DNA of 40,915 bases from Sphingorhabdus sp. EL138 (lineage in GTDB: Bacteria > Pseudomonadota > Alphaproteobacteria > Sphingomonadales > Sphingomonadaceae). Positions within the stretch are counted from its first letter, which is position 1. Every line of letters begins with the position of its first letter. Positions 7,329 to 16,126 of the stretch are shown in pieces. Location: the NCBI RefSeq assembly GCF_945862485.1, contig NZ_CAMAYF010000019.1, forward strand, positions 1 to 40,915, in the 5' to 3' direction. A model generated the notes under the pieces. It was not told where the DNA came from. It was given only the letters and a program-made list of their open reading frames with translations, and ran no database searches. A program made the translations under genes and the position numbers.

Positions 7329-9311
7329 ATGCGTAAACAACTGACGGCGATCATTACAAGCTGTTCGCTCATATTGTCGTCCTGTGGCGGCGGTAGCAGC
7401 AGTGGCGCAAACGGAGGTGACAACGGCGCGCAAACACCTTCTCCGTCACCACCAGCGGGTACGGCAAGATTATATTCCGATCCTTCAGCGGAATCGCTCA
7501 CCGTCACAGATGTCGAACGTGTGATATCACTGGCAGTGGCAGAGGCCCAGGCGCGCAACTTGCCTTCCACTATCGCGGTGGTGGACCGGGTTGGCAATGT
7601 ACTCGGCGTGTTCGTTATGAACGGCGCGAATTTGAGCCTGAGAATTCCTGATGCGCCGGGCGGGCCCTCGTCCAACACCGATCTGCAAGGTATCAATCTG
7701 CCCGCACCGGCCGCGGTTGCAGGCGCAATCTCTAAGGCAATAACTGGGGCTTATCTCTCGAGCAGCGGCAACGCCTTTTCCACGCGCACGGCGAGCCAGA
7801 TCGTCCAACAACATTTTCCACCGGCACCGACAACCGTTGGGCTCGAGAGCGGCCCATTATATGGCGTGCAATTCAGCCAGCTCCCATGTTCAGACCTAAT
7901 GCAACGCTTTGGCAGTTTTGGTGCGAGGGCATTGATTGGCCCCAAGCGGTCGCCGTTGGGACTTTCGGCAGATTCGGGCGGATTTCCGCTATACAAAAAC
8001 GGCGTAGTTGTTGGCGGCATCGGCGTAATGGGCGACGGCCTTTATGGCTTCGACCCGAACATCTTGGATGTCGACAATGACACTGAAGAATTTATTGCGT
8101 TCGCAGCCACCCAAGGGTTTGCGCCGAACGAGGATATCAAGGCCGAGCGGATCAGTGTCGACGGGACATTATTGCGCTATTCGGACGCGACAGTGGCGGG
8201 CTTGCGCGGTGGTGCGGTGCAAAGTTTTACGGCGTTGAACGGTAGGGTAGGCAATTTAATAAATGTGCCGGGTTATTCGGACGGCAGCATTGTCGCCGGT
8301 TCGGTTTTTGGCAGCGAAGCATCGGGCGTTCGTGCTGCCACAGCCGCCGAGTTTGCCAACCGCGATGCCTATATTTTATCAGATGGATCAGGAACCAATC
8401 GCTTCCCGATACGTGCTGGAACTGATGCTGCATCGGTGGCAACACCGCTCAGTACCGACGAAGCCCGGTCTTTGCTGGAAGAATCTTTCGCAGTAATGAG
8501 CCGATCTCGCGGGCAAATACGCCGCCCTAGCGACAGCCGCGCACAAATGACGATCAGTCTGGTCGACACGCATGGCGCTGTCCTTGGTATTGTGCGCGGC
8601 CCTGATGCACCGGTTTTTGGTACAGATGTCTCATTGCAAAAAGCGCGAACCGCCGCGTTTTTCTCCAACCCGCGCGCAGCATCTGATTTGGCTGCAACCA
8701 ATAGTCCGAGTGTGGGCATGTTTCTTGCCAGCGCGCGGACATTTTTCGGCAGCAGTAACATTTTCACTGGCCAGCATGCATGGACTACCCGCGCGATCAG
8801 CAATATTTCACGGCCCTATTTTCCTGATGGCGAAGTCGGGCGAGCCCCCGGACCATTTTCGCGCGACATTAACGGCTTCAATCCTTTTTCTACCGGACTT
8901 CAGTCAGCCCTAATTGTCGGTAATGTTACTGCCCATGTTGGCTTTTTACTTGGTGGAAATCCAGACACCCCAGCGCGCTGCACCACAATGCCAGATGTTG
9001 CGACAGGGCAAAACCGATTGCAAAACGGCATCCAAATTTTCCCCGGATCCGTGCCGGTTTATCGCGGATCGACATTGGTCGGCGCGATTGGCGTTTCGGG
9101 AGATGGTATAGATCAGGACGATATGGCTGGCTTCCTAGGCGCGAATACCACGGGTCTGCGCATTGGCGGCATTGGGAATGCCCCTCCTGCAATGCGCACC
9201 GATCAGATCGAAGTCACCACGAGCGGCGCCAAAATAAGGCTGCGTTACATCGGCTGTCCGTTCGCGCCCTTTTTGGGTTCCAACCTACAGAATGTGTGTC
9301 AGGGGTTATGA
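7329..9311 (+). CDS. Lipoprotein with two GlcG/HbpS-like (DUF336) heme-binding-type domains
   Basis: 660 residues with a lipoprotein signal and lipobox LSSC (Cys19), followed by a Gly/Ser-rich linker; no Asp at +2, so outer-membrane sorting is likely. The mature part has two copies of a GlcG/HbpS-type fold: one beginning near SLTVTDVERVISLAVAEAQA and closing with VVGGIGVMGDG, the other beginning near LSTDEARSLLEE and closing with LVGAIGVSGDG. Such domains bind heme or small ligands in HbpS, and sit with redox enzymes in GlcG/PduO families. There is no CXXCH. It starts 2 bp after the pentaheme gene and overlaps the barrel gene by ATGA. A role as heme-binding, scaffold or surface component is inference. 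Confidence 0.75.
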   Translation: MRKQLTAIITSCSLILSSCGGGSSSGANGGDNGAQTPSPSPPAGTARLYSDPSAESLTVTDVERVISLAVAEAQARNLPSTIAVVDRVGNVLGVFVMNGANLSLRIPDAPGGPSSNTDLQGINLPAPAAVAGAISKAITGAYLSSSGNAFSTRTASQIVQQHFPPAPTTVGLESGPLYGVQFSQLPCSDLMQRFGSFGARALIGPKRSPLGLSADSGGFPLYKNGVVVGGIGVMGDGLYGFDPNILDVDNDTEEFIAFAATQGFAPNEDIKAERISVDGTLLRYSDATVAGLRGGAVQSFTALNGRVGNLINVPGYSDGSIVAGSVFGSEASGVRAATAAEFANRDAYILSDGSGTNRFPIRAGTDAASVATPLSTDEARSLLEESFAVMSRSRGQIRRPSDSRAQMTISLVDTHGAVLGIVRGPDAPVFGTDVSLQKARTAAFFSNPRAASDLAATNSPSVGMFLASARTFFGSSNIFTGQHAWTTRAISNISRPYFPDGEVGRAPGPFSRDINGFNPFSTGLQSALIVGNVTAHVGFLLGGNPDTPARCTTMPDVATGQNRLQNGIQIFPGSVPVYRGSTLVGAIGVSGDGIDQDDMAGFLGANTTGLRIGGIGNAPPAMRTDQIEVTTSGAKIRLRYIGCPFAPFLGSNLQNVCQGL

Positions 9312-11215
9312 TGTTTGCCGATCTGCCCCCGATGCCGGCAACCGCTGTAACCCAGGTTTACAGCCCGCTCACCGCCCTCGGGGCAATGCTGGAACCGGCT
9401 GCTACGGCCGCGCAAGTAATCGATGCGGCGCCAGTCGAAGCCGAGTCCACATTGCCGCAAAAATCCGCAGTTGACCCACTGGCGGACCCCGATAATGGCA
9501 TCATCGAAGGTCGCAAACGGCCTGGATATCAGCCGCGCCTCCCTGACAAAGTCACGCAAGATAATATTGGCGCGGTGCGCCCTCCTCCGCCTGAGGCATT
9601 TCCGATAGACCAGTTCCCCATCCCTGATAGATGGCGATTGATCCAGTCCTTAGGACTAGTGAAAGAGCGCTGGTTCGATCCGTACAACCAGAACACCTAC
9701 AAAGGCGACCGCCCCATCAATCGCGCGAAAGTGCCGTGGCTGCCTATCAAGGCCAATGATTGGTTTTTCATTGCAAGCGCAGTCAGCGATACTGTTGTTG
9801 AAGCGCGGACATTCCCGATACCAGTCGGCGTGCAAACGACCGAGCGTCCCGGCAATCTGGATATTTTTGGTAGAGATGGCAGCGAGGTGTATTCACAGAC
9901 GTTTGTCGTTGGTGCAGCACTTATCAAAGGCCTGACCGCTTTTAAACCGCCTGACATAGAATATCGCGTCGCGCTTGCGCTCAATGTCAATTATGTGAAC
10001 GTCCCGGAAAAGCGGGTGCTGTCGGTCCTGCCGTCAAAGCCTTCGCACCGGCTTGACCAATTTCTAGGCCTGCAGGAATTGTTCGTTGACTATCACGTCC
10101 GCAATACGTCGGATCGTTATGACTTTGAATCAATCCGCGTCGGCATACAGCCTTTCCAAAGTGATTTCCGAGGCTTCCTGTTCAACGACCAGCAATTAGG
10201 TATCCGCTATTTCGGCAGCCGCGATAACAACCGCTGGCAGTATAATTTGGGCGCGTTCTGGCGACTGGAAAAGGACACCAATTCGGGCTTGAACAGTGTC
10301 GTGCAGAGACCACGCAATGACTGGGTTTTCATCGGAAACTTATATCGGCAGGATCTACCTATTCCTGGCCTGACCAGCCAAATTACCGCCGTCTATAATA
10401 TGAATCGTGAGAAAAATCGGATCGAGATTGACGATAATGGCTTTCCGGTGCGACCCGCGTTGCTTGGCAATTTGCGGGGCCGGAATTACGACGTTGTCTA
10501 TCTTGGCTATAATGCGGATGGCCGGATTGGACGAGTTAATCTAACGGCATCCATTTATGGCGCGCTCGGTACCGATAGTCAAAATTTCTTCACAGGCCAA
10601 AAGGGTAAAATTCGCGCAGGTTTTGCGGCTGCTGAGGCTAGCTACGACCTCGACTGGATTCGTTTCCGTTTGTCTGGTCTTTATGCAACTGGTGACCGCG
10701 ACCCGTTTGATAAAAAAGAAACCGGCTTTGATGCTATTTTTGAAAATCCTATTTTTGCAGGAGCCGACACCAGTTACTGGATACGCCAAACAATTCCCTT
10801 TGCCGGCGGCGGTCGTGCCATCAGCATAAACGGCCGCAACGGCATATTAAATTCGCTGCGCTCGTCCAAAGAACAAGGTCAGTCGAATTTCAACAATCCT
10901 GGCACGATATTGCTTGGGGCGGGAGCCGATTTTGATCTTACCCCGACGATGCGTTTGTCAGCAAACGCCAACTATCTGTGGTTCGAAAATACATCAAATC
11001 TGAGAGCGCTCCGTTCTGAGGGTAGCATTCCAAAAGATATCGGTTGCGACCTATCAGCCGCAGCGATATGGAGGCCCAAAGCTACGCAAAATATCATTTT
11101 TCGGTTGTCGGCGGCAACATTGTTACCCGGCAAAGGATTTAAAGACTTGTTTACCAACCGACCGCGTGACAAACAATATTACTCGCTGCTCGCCAACGTG
11201 ATATTATCCTATTGA
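9308..11215 (+). CDS. Outer-membrane beta-barrel (porin-like) protein of the cytochrome operon
   Basis: 635 residues from ATG 9308, overlapping the lipoprotein stop by ATGA; a GTG at 9296 is also in frame. From about residue 140 the sequence alternates polar and hydrophobic residues in amphipathic strands with Tyr/Trp/Phe girdles and Asp/Arg/Asn loops, and it ends in LLANVILSY with a C-terminal aromatic, the usual outer-membrane barrel signature. It resembles DUF1302/alginate-export-like porins more than MtrB. The N-terminus lacks a conventional basic-hydrophobic signal peptide, which is odd for a barrel. Placed between multiheme cytochrome genes, it may be the sheath that lets electrons cross the outer membrane. 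The barrel call is fairly sure; the conduit role is inference. Confidence 0.7.
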   Translation: MMFADLPPMPATAVTQVYSPLTALGAMLEPAATAAQVIDAAPVEAESTLPQKSAVDPLADPDNGIIEGRKRPGYQPRLPDKVTQDNIGAVRPPPPEAFPIDQFPIPDRWRLIQSLGLVKERWFDPYNQNTYKGDRPINRAKVPWLPIKANDWFFIASAVSDTVVEARTFPIPVGVQTTERPGNLDIFGRDGSEVYSQTFVVGAALIKGLTAFKPPDIEYRVALALNVNYVNVPEKRVLSVLPSKPSHRLDQFLGLQELFVDYHVRNTSDRYDFESIRVGIQPFQSDFRGFLFNDQQLGIRYFGSRDNNRWQYNLGAFWRLEKDTNSGLNSVVQRPRNDWVFIGNLYRQDLPIPGLTSQITAVYNMNREKNRIEIDDNGFPVRPALLGNLRGRNYDVVYLGYNADGRIGRVNLTASIYGALGTDSQNFFTGQKGKIRAGFAAAEASYDLDWIRFRLSGLYATGDRDPFDKKETGFDAIFENPIFAGADTSYWIRQTIPFAGGGRAISINGRNGILNSLRSSKEQGQSNFNNPGTILLGAGADFDLTPTMRLSANANYLWFENTSNLRALRSEGSIPKDIGCDLSAAAIWRPKATQNIIFRLSAATLLPGKGFKDLFTNRPRDKQYYSLLANVILSY

Positions 11216-14200
11216 TGCGCGCCGATTTTGCCTTGAACCGCAACCGGATTTGGACAGTCATCTTACTGATCCTATGCTGCGTTTTTGCGGCTTCGTTGGC
11301 TTATGCTGCCGACAAAGAAAAGCCAGTCGAGCGCATTTACCCCGTGTTTCCGCCTGCCCCGCGCACGCAAGAAGCGTCAGACGTGCTGGCAAAATCATCC
11401 GGCTGCTATTCATGTCACACCCAAACCGATGCACCGACCATGCACAGCTCGCCAGCCGTGCAACTTGGTTGCGTTGATTGTCATGGCGGCGATCCAAAAG
11501 TTATGGGTAATTCCAATCTGAAACATGACGACCCTGCCTATGTCGCAGCGCGTGACAAGGCGCACGTCCTGCCCAAATATCCAAAAAGCTGGCATTTCCC
11601 ATCGTCTGCCAATCCCAAACGCAGCTACACCTTGTTGAACCAAGAAAGCCCCGAATTCATTCGGTTCAACAATCCGACTGATTACCGCGTCGTCCGCGAA
11701 TCTTGCGGTGCCTGCCACATGGAAGTGATCGAAGCGGGCGAGCGTTCACTTATGGCATCTGGCGCGATGCTCTGGGGTGGGGCTGCATATAACAATGGCA
11801 TTTTGCCCTACAAAAATTACGTCACTGGCGAGGCATATACTAAACACGGCGAAGCGGCGAAAATCATGTCGCCCGGAAACCCTGTCGGCACAGTTACCGA
11901 GGAGCAGAAAAAGCGTGGGGCGTTGGCCGAGCTTTATCCCCTGCCGATGTGGACAGTTGTACCTCCCGGCGATGTCTTCCGCGTCTTTGAACGCGGCGGG
12001 CGCAACGTGAATACGCAGTTTGCCGAAGTTGGCCTACCCAATCCGACGGGCAGCATACAAAGGCTGGAAGAACCGGGCCGTCCGGACCTCAAGCAATCCA
12101 ATCGCGGGCCAGCTACTGGGTTGCGCGTCGCCATCCCGATCCTCAACATCCACAAAACGCGGCTCAACGACCCGTTCATGTGGTTTATGGGTACAAATGA
12201 CCAGCCGGGTGATTATCGCCATTCGGGTTGTGCCGCCTGTCACGTCATCTACGCTAACGATCGCGAACCTCGACACAGCCTAGGCTATTCACAATATGGT
12301 CGCGACGGACAGACGCAGACTATTGATCCGACCATTGCCAATAAGATGGAGCCGGCTGATCATGATGACAAAGGCCATGGCGCTGTGAAAGAGCCCGGCC
12401 ATGGCGCTGTGAAAGAGCCTGGACATGGCGCTGTGAAAGAGCCTGGCCATGGCGAGGGGCCGATAAAGGAAAAGGGCCACCCCTTACGTCACATATTCAC
12501 GCGCGCGATTCCAACATCGCAGTGCATGAATTGTCACATGCATCAGCCCAATATCTTCCTGAACAGCTACCTCGGTTACACGATGTGGGATTACGAATCC
12601 GATGCGCCTTCGATGTGGCCGCAGAAGCAGAAATACCCAACAGCTGCAGAAAAGTTCAAAGTTCTCGACCGCAATCCTGAGGCAGCTGCGCCGAAAGGCA
12701 AATGGTCTGATCTTGATTTCTTGCGTAATGTGTATGACCTCAATTCTGGCCTGAAGGATACACAGTTCGCAGACTATCACGGCCACGGCTGGAATTTCCG
12801 TGGAATCTTCAAGCGTGACCGAGAGGGCAATCTGCTTGATGCCGATGGCAAAATAGTTGCGCCCGACGATCCTGAAAAATGGCGTAAAAAGGGTGAAGGC
12901 AAATTTGTCGAACCCGGCGTGAACCCCGGTAAGACCGTGCATATGATGGATATTCATGCCGAGAAAGGGCTGCAATGCGCCGACTGCCATTTCGCGCAGG
13001 ACAGCCATGGCAACGGTCTGATCTATGCAGAGGTCGCCAATGCGGTTGAGATAGGTTGTAAGGATTGCCACGGCACCGCCGACGCTTACCCCACACTGCT
13101 GACATCTGGCCCGGCGGCGCGTCCGCAGGGGAACAATCTCGCGTTGCTTCGCAACGCCGATGGGCGCCGCCGTTTCGAATGGCTGTTTGAACCTGATGGC
13201 AGCCGCAAGCTGATACAGCGATCCATCGTTGATCCCAAGCTGGAATGGGAAGTCAGCTTGGTGAAAGATAGCATGAATCCAGGCAGCGGACAATTCAACG
13301 CTAAAGCGGCGCGTGCAAAACTTATGGGTCGCGTGGGCAAAGAAACTGGCGACTATGAATATGGACTTGATGTCCCCGTAGGCGAACGCGCCCACGGTGA
13401 TGACAAAATGACCTGTTTCACGTGCCATCTGTCGTGGACCACCAGTTGCGGCGGATGCCATTTGCCAATTGAGGCCAACTGGAAAACCAAAACGCACAAA
13501 TATGAGGAAGATGAGACACGCAATTTTGCGACCTATAACCCGCAGGTCGCGCGCGAAGATATGTTCCAACTTGGTCGGCATCAAACGACCAAAGGTAATA
13601 TTATCGCGCCTGTTAGATCCACTTCAGCGTTGGTGCTATCTTCCACAAACGTTAACCGCGAGCGGATATACATTCAGCAACCACCGATCAGTTCGATCGG
13701 TTTTTCTAGCCAGGCATTTGCACCGCATTTTCCCCACACCGTACGTAAAACCGAAACAAAACAATGCACCGACTGCCATTTGTCTGCATCCGGCGACAAT
13801 AACGCGATCATGTCGCAGCTGATGCTGTTGGGAACCAATTATGTTAACTTTGTCGGATTGAATGCGTGGGTCGGATTGGGCGGCGGCTTTGAAGCCGTAC
13901 GTGTTACCGAATGGGATGAGCCACAGGCAGTAATAGGCTCGTATCTCCAGCGCTATGCTTATCCGGATTACTACAAGCTTCACGTGGACCAAAATGGCCG
14001 CGAGCTTAAAAACTGGGTGCGCGGCAAGACGCTCGACAAAAACTTTTCGGGTGAAACCGAAGCAACAGAAGAATTCGCCAATATTGTGCAGGGCACCGGC
14101 GACAAAGTTGGCTGTCTGCAACTGCGGGGCGAATATATGTTTGTCGCCCAGGGCAATCGCGGCTTTCAAGTTTATGACGTCGCGTCGATAGCTAATAAAG

Positions 14201-15267
14201 GCTTCTCGGAACGGATTATATCTGGTCCATTCTCCAAGCTTGGCCACAATACACAGATCAAATCGAAGAACGCCACCTGCATGGCGCTGGCAACCAACCA
14301 GCCAATCAGTCCATTGCGCAACACGCCCGAAATGCGCGAAGCCAATCAGGAACAGGCTTTCCACCCGATCTATAATTTTGCAGTAATTACCGATAGCGTC
14401 GAAGGGCTTATCCTGGTCGACATTAACACAATGGCTGATGGTGAATTCCGCAATAACTTCCTGAAACGTGCAGTGACGTGGAACGATCAAGGCGTGCTGA
14501 AAGGCGCGCGGCACATCACGCTGGCCGGGCATTATGCGTACATCACCGCGGATGTCGGGCTTGTCGTTGTCGATCTTGATGATCCAATGCGGCCGAAAAC
14601 AACCGCCGTGATTAAGTTGAATGATGCGCGCGCGTCTGCGATTCAATTCCGCTATCTGTGGGTTAGTGATGCCGAGGGTGTGAAGTTATTTGACGTGACT
14701 AAATTGGCCGAACCAGTAGCGGTTGCGGAAGGTACAATCCCGCTCGCCAATGCCCGTAAGCTCTATGTGGCGCGCACATATCTATATGTTGCCGGCAAGC
14801 AAGATGGCTTGGTGATCGTTAATGTCACAAAACCGACAGCGCCGTCGATATATCTCAAAGAAACATTTGGCGGGCAATTGTCGGATGCCGAAGATGTTGT
14901 CGTGGGATCTACCAACGCCTCGGCTTTCGCATATGTTGCTGACGGCAAAAACGGGATGAAGGTTATTCAACTCACGTCGCCGTCGACCCAGCCCAATTAT
15001 TATGGCTTCTCCCCTGCGCCAAAGCCGGAACTGATTGCGTGGGCAAAAACGCCTTGGCCTGCTTATGCCATTTCCAAGGGCATCGACCGTGACCGTGCGG
15101 TCGACGAAAGCGGAAAGCAGATTGCAGTATTTGGCCGCTTGGGTTCGCGGCCTTTTACGCGGACGGAGATGGAGAAGCTTTTCCTCAACAGCCTCGGCAA
15201 ACCTTATTTGGTAACCGACGAAGCGAAGGTCACCAACTGGCATCCGCCTTTGAAGCTACCTAATTAG
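11215..15267 (+). CDS. Giant secreted decaheme c-type cytochrome with LVIVD beta-propeller
   Basis: 1350 residues from ATG 11215, which shares one base with the stop of the barrel gene (TGATG). A Sec signal peptide ends at AYA-AD near residue 33. Ten CXXCH motifs have first Cys at residues 64, 86, 164, 339, 437, 588, 615, 734, 745 and 851. A His-rich 8-residue repeat lies between hemes 4 and 5 (387-410). From about 960 to 1290 the sequence turns into repeats such as YAYITADVGLVVVDLDDPM, matching LVIVD-type propeller blades. There is no lipobox. The domain order differs from MtrC/OmcA. It is the last gene of the operon and its 3' end overlaps the convergent cpdA-like gene by 8 bp. A periplasmic or cell-surface terminal electron-transfer role is likely. 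Confidence 0.85.
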   Translation: MRADFALNRNRIWTVILLILCCVFAASLAYAADKEKPVERIYPVFPPAPRTQEASDVLAKSSGCYSCHTQTDAPTMHSSPAVQLGCVDCHGGDPKVMGNSNLKHDDPAYVAARDKAHVLPKYPKSWHFPSSANPKRSYTLLNQESPEFIRFNNPTDYRVVRESCGACHMEVIEAGERSLMASGAMLWGGAAYNNGILPYKNYVTGEAYTKHGEAAKIMSPGNPVGTVTEEQKKRGALAELYPLPMWTVVPPGDVFRVFERGGRNVNTQFAEVGLPNPTGSIQRLEEPGRPDLKQSNRGPATGLRVAIPILNIHKTRLNDPFMWFMGTNDQPGDYRHSGCAACHVIYANDREPRHSLGYSQYGRDGQTQTIDPTIANKMEPADHDDKGHGAVKEPGHGAVKEPGHGAVKEPGHGEGPIKEKGHPLRHIFTRAIPTSQCMNCHMHQPNIFLNSYLGYTMWDYESDAPSMWPQKQKYPTAAEKFKVLDRNPEAAAPKGKWSDLDFLRNVYDLNSGLKDTQFADYHGHGWNFRGIFKRDREGNLLDADGKIVAPDDPEKWRKKGEGKFVEPGVNPGKTVHMMDIHAEKGLQCADCHFAQDSHGNGLIYAEVANAVEIGCKDCHGTADAYPTLLTSGPAARPQGNNLALLRNADGRRRFEWLFEPDGSRKLIQRSIVDPKLEWEVSLVKDSMNPGSGQFNAKAARAKLMGRVGKETGDYEYGLDVPVGERAHGDDKMTCFTCHLSWTTSCGGCHLPIEANWKTKTHKYEEDETRNFATYNPQVAREDMFQLGRHQTTKGNIIAPVRSTSALVLSSTNVNRERIYIQQPPISSIGFSSQAFAPHFPHTVRKTETKQCTDCHLSASGDNNAIMSQLMLLGTNYVNFVGLNAWVGLGGGFEAVRVTEWDEPQAVIGSYLQRYAYPDYYKLHVDQNGRELKNWVRGKTLDKNFSGETEATEEFANIVQGTGDKVGCLQLRGEYMFVAQGNRGFQVYDVASIANKGFSERIISGPFSKLGHNTQIKSKNATCMALATNQPISPLRNTPEMREANQEQAFHPIYNFAVITDSVEGLILVDINTMADGEFRNNFLKRAVTWNDQGVLKGARHITLAGHYAYITADVGLVVVDLDDPMRPKTTAVIKLNDARASAIQFRYLWVSDAEGVKLFDVTKLAEPVAVAEGTIPLANARKLYVARTYLYVAGKQDGLVIVNVTKPTAPSIYLKETFGGQLSDAEDVVVGSTNASAFAYVADGKNGMKVIQLTSPSTQPNYYGFSPAPKPELIAWAKTPWPAYAISKGIDRDRAVDESGKQIAVFGRLGSRPFTRTEMEKLFLNSLGKPYLVTDEAKVTNWHPPLKLPN
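12373..12444 (+). repeat. 24-bp tandem repeat, three units
   Basis: Units at 12373-12396, 12397-12420 and 12421-12444 differ by one or two bases and each encodes GHGAVKEP; a partial fourth (GHG) follows. The array is in frame, inside the decaheme cytochrome gene. Confidence 0.9.
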
Positions 15268-16108
15268 CGCGCTCGGCAATCAACTGTTGGATGAGCGCTT
15301 GCAGACGGTCATCATATTTGGCCAATACGGCACGGTCGCCTACACTATCGAAATGCGACACGAGCTGACGTCCGTTCCATAGGTGCAGCGCATAACCGGG
15401 CTCATCGGCGATAATCATGGCCCGGTTGTCTGGCGTTTCCGGATCAATCGGGTTCAAGTCCAACGTCACTTGCGCCGCCGTTGAGGAACATATCGCAACG
15501 GCGGTCCCCTGCCACGGCACAGCAATGGATCTGTGGACATGGCCGCACATTATTCCCTTTATATTGGGAGCATCCTGAATGGCTTGGGTGAAGTTGCGAA
15601 CCCATTGTTCTTCCGGATGAGTATTCATCCACACGATACCTATTTCGACAGGGGGATGGTGCATGGCGATGATGGTTGGCGTATCGCGATCCTGGGCAAG
15701 CGTCGACCGAAGCCATTCGGCGCGCATGTCACAAAATGCGCCGCCGTGACGCCCCTCTTCCATCGTATCGAGCATTAATATCCGAACACCGCGAACTTCC
15801 ACCGCATATTGCACGAAACCATCTACAGTAGGGCGTTCAGGAAATTGCGCGCTGAAATTACGTCGGATATCATGATTGCCAAGGCACATATATACGGGAA
15901 AACTACAGATGCTAAACGCATCGGCCAACTGCCTGTAGCTTGCAGCATCGCCATGTTCAGTCAGATCACCTGTGGCTATGAGCAGGTCGGGGCGATTGGG
16001 GCCATCGTTCAAATACCGCAACACCTGGTCAAGGCGCTTTCGGTTGAACTCGGCTGGATTATCCGGGTCAAAGCCCAAATGGATGTCGGTAACCTGAGCA
16101 ATAAGCAA
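15260..16108 (-). CDS. cpdA: CpdA-like cyclic-nucleotide phosphodiesterase (metallophosphoesterase)
   Basis: 282 residues, the usual length for class III cyclic-nucleotide phosphodiesterases. The dimetal site is complete: DIH (Asp8, His10), GDLTEHG, GNHD, an HH pair in AMHHPPVE, and GHVH. The Asp/His spacing and the GDLTEHG form are those of CpdA/Rv0805, which hydrolyse 3',5'-cAMP and related cyclic nucleotides. It is the last gene of the minus-strand operon, 18 bp after the FHA-decaheme gene. Upstream in that operon is an oxidoreductase with two cNMP-binding domains, so a local role in lowering the ligand of that protein is attractive. Its 3' end overlaps the convergent decaheme gene by 8 bp. 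Activity on other phosphodiesters cannot be excluded. Confidence 0.8.
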   Translation of the reverse strand: MLIAQVTDIHLGFDPDNPAEFNRKRLDQVLRYLNDGPNRPDLLIATGDLTEHGDAASYRQLADAFSICSFPVYMCLGNHDIRRNFSAQFPERPTVDGFVQYAVEVRGVRILMLDTMEEGRHGGAFCDMRAEWLRSTLAQDRDTPTIIAMHHPPVEIGIVWMNTHPEEQWVRNFTQAIQDAPNIKGIMCGHVHRSIAVPWQGTAVAICSSTAAQVTLDLNPIDPETPDNRAMIIADEPGYALHLWNGRQLVSHFDSVGDRAVLAKYDDRLQALIQQLIAERAN

Positions 16109-16126
16109 AGCAAATACGTCCTTCTG

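Noticed and set aside
12373-12444. CRISPR-like repeat
   Set aside because: Units are contiguous with no spacers and in frame in a coding sequence; a protein repeat.
12484-13584. Long minus-strand frame of 366 codons inside the decaheme gene
   Set aside because: It is antisense to a gene with ten correctly spaced CXXCH motifs and has no start context; an antisense shadow.
13636-14646. Second long minus-strand frame (336 codons) in the decaheme gene
   Set aside because: It lies opposite the propeller-coding part and shows no domain; shadow of the real frame.
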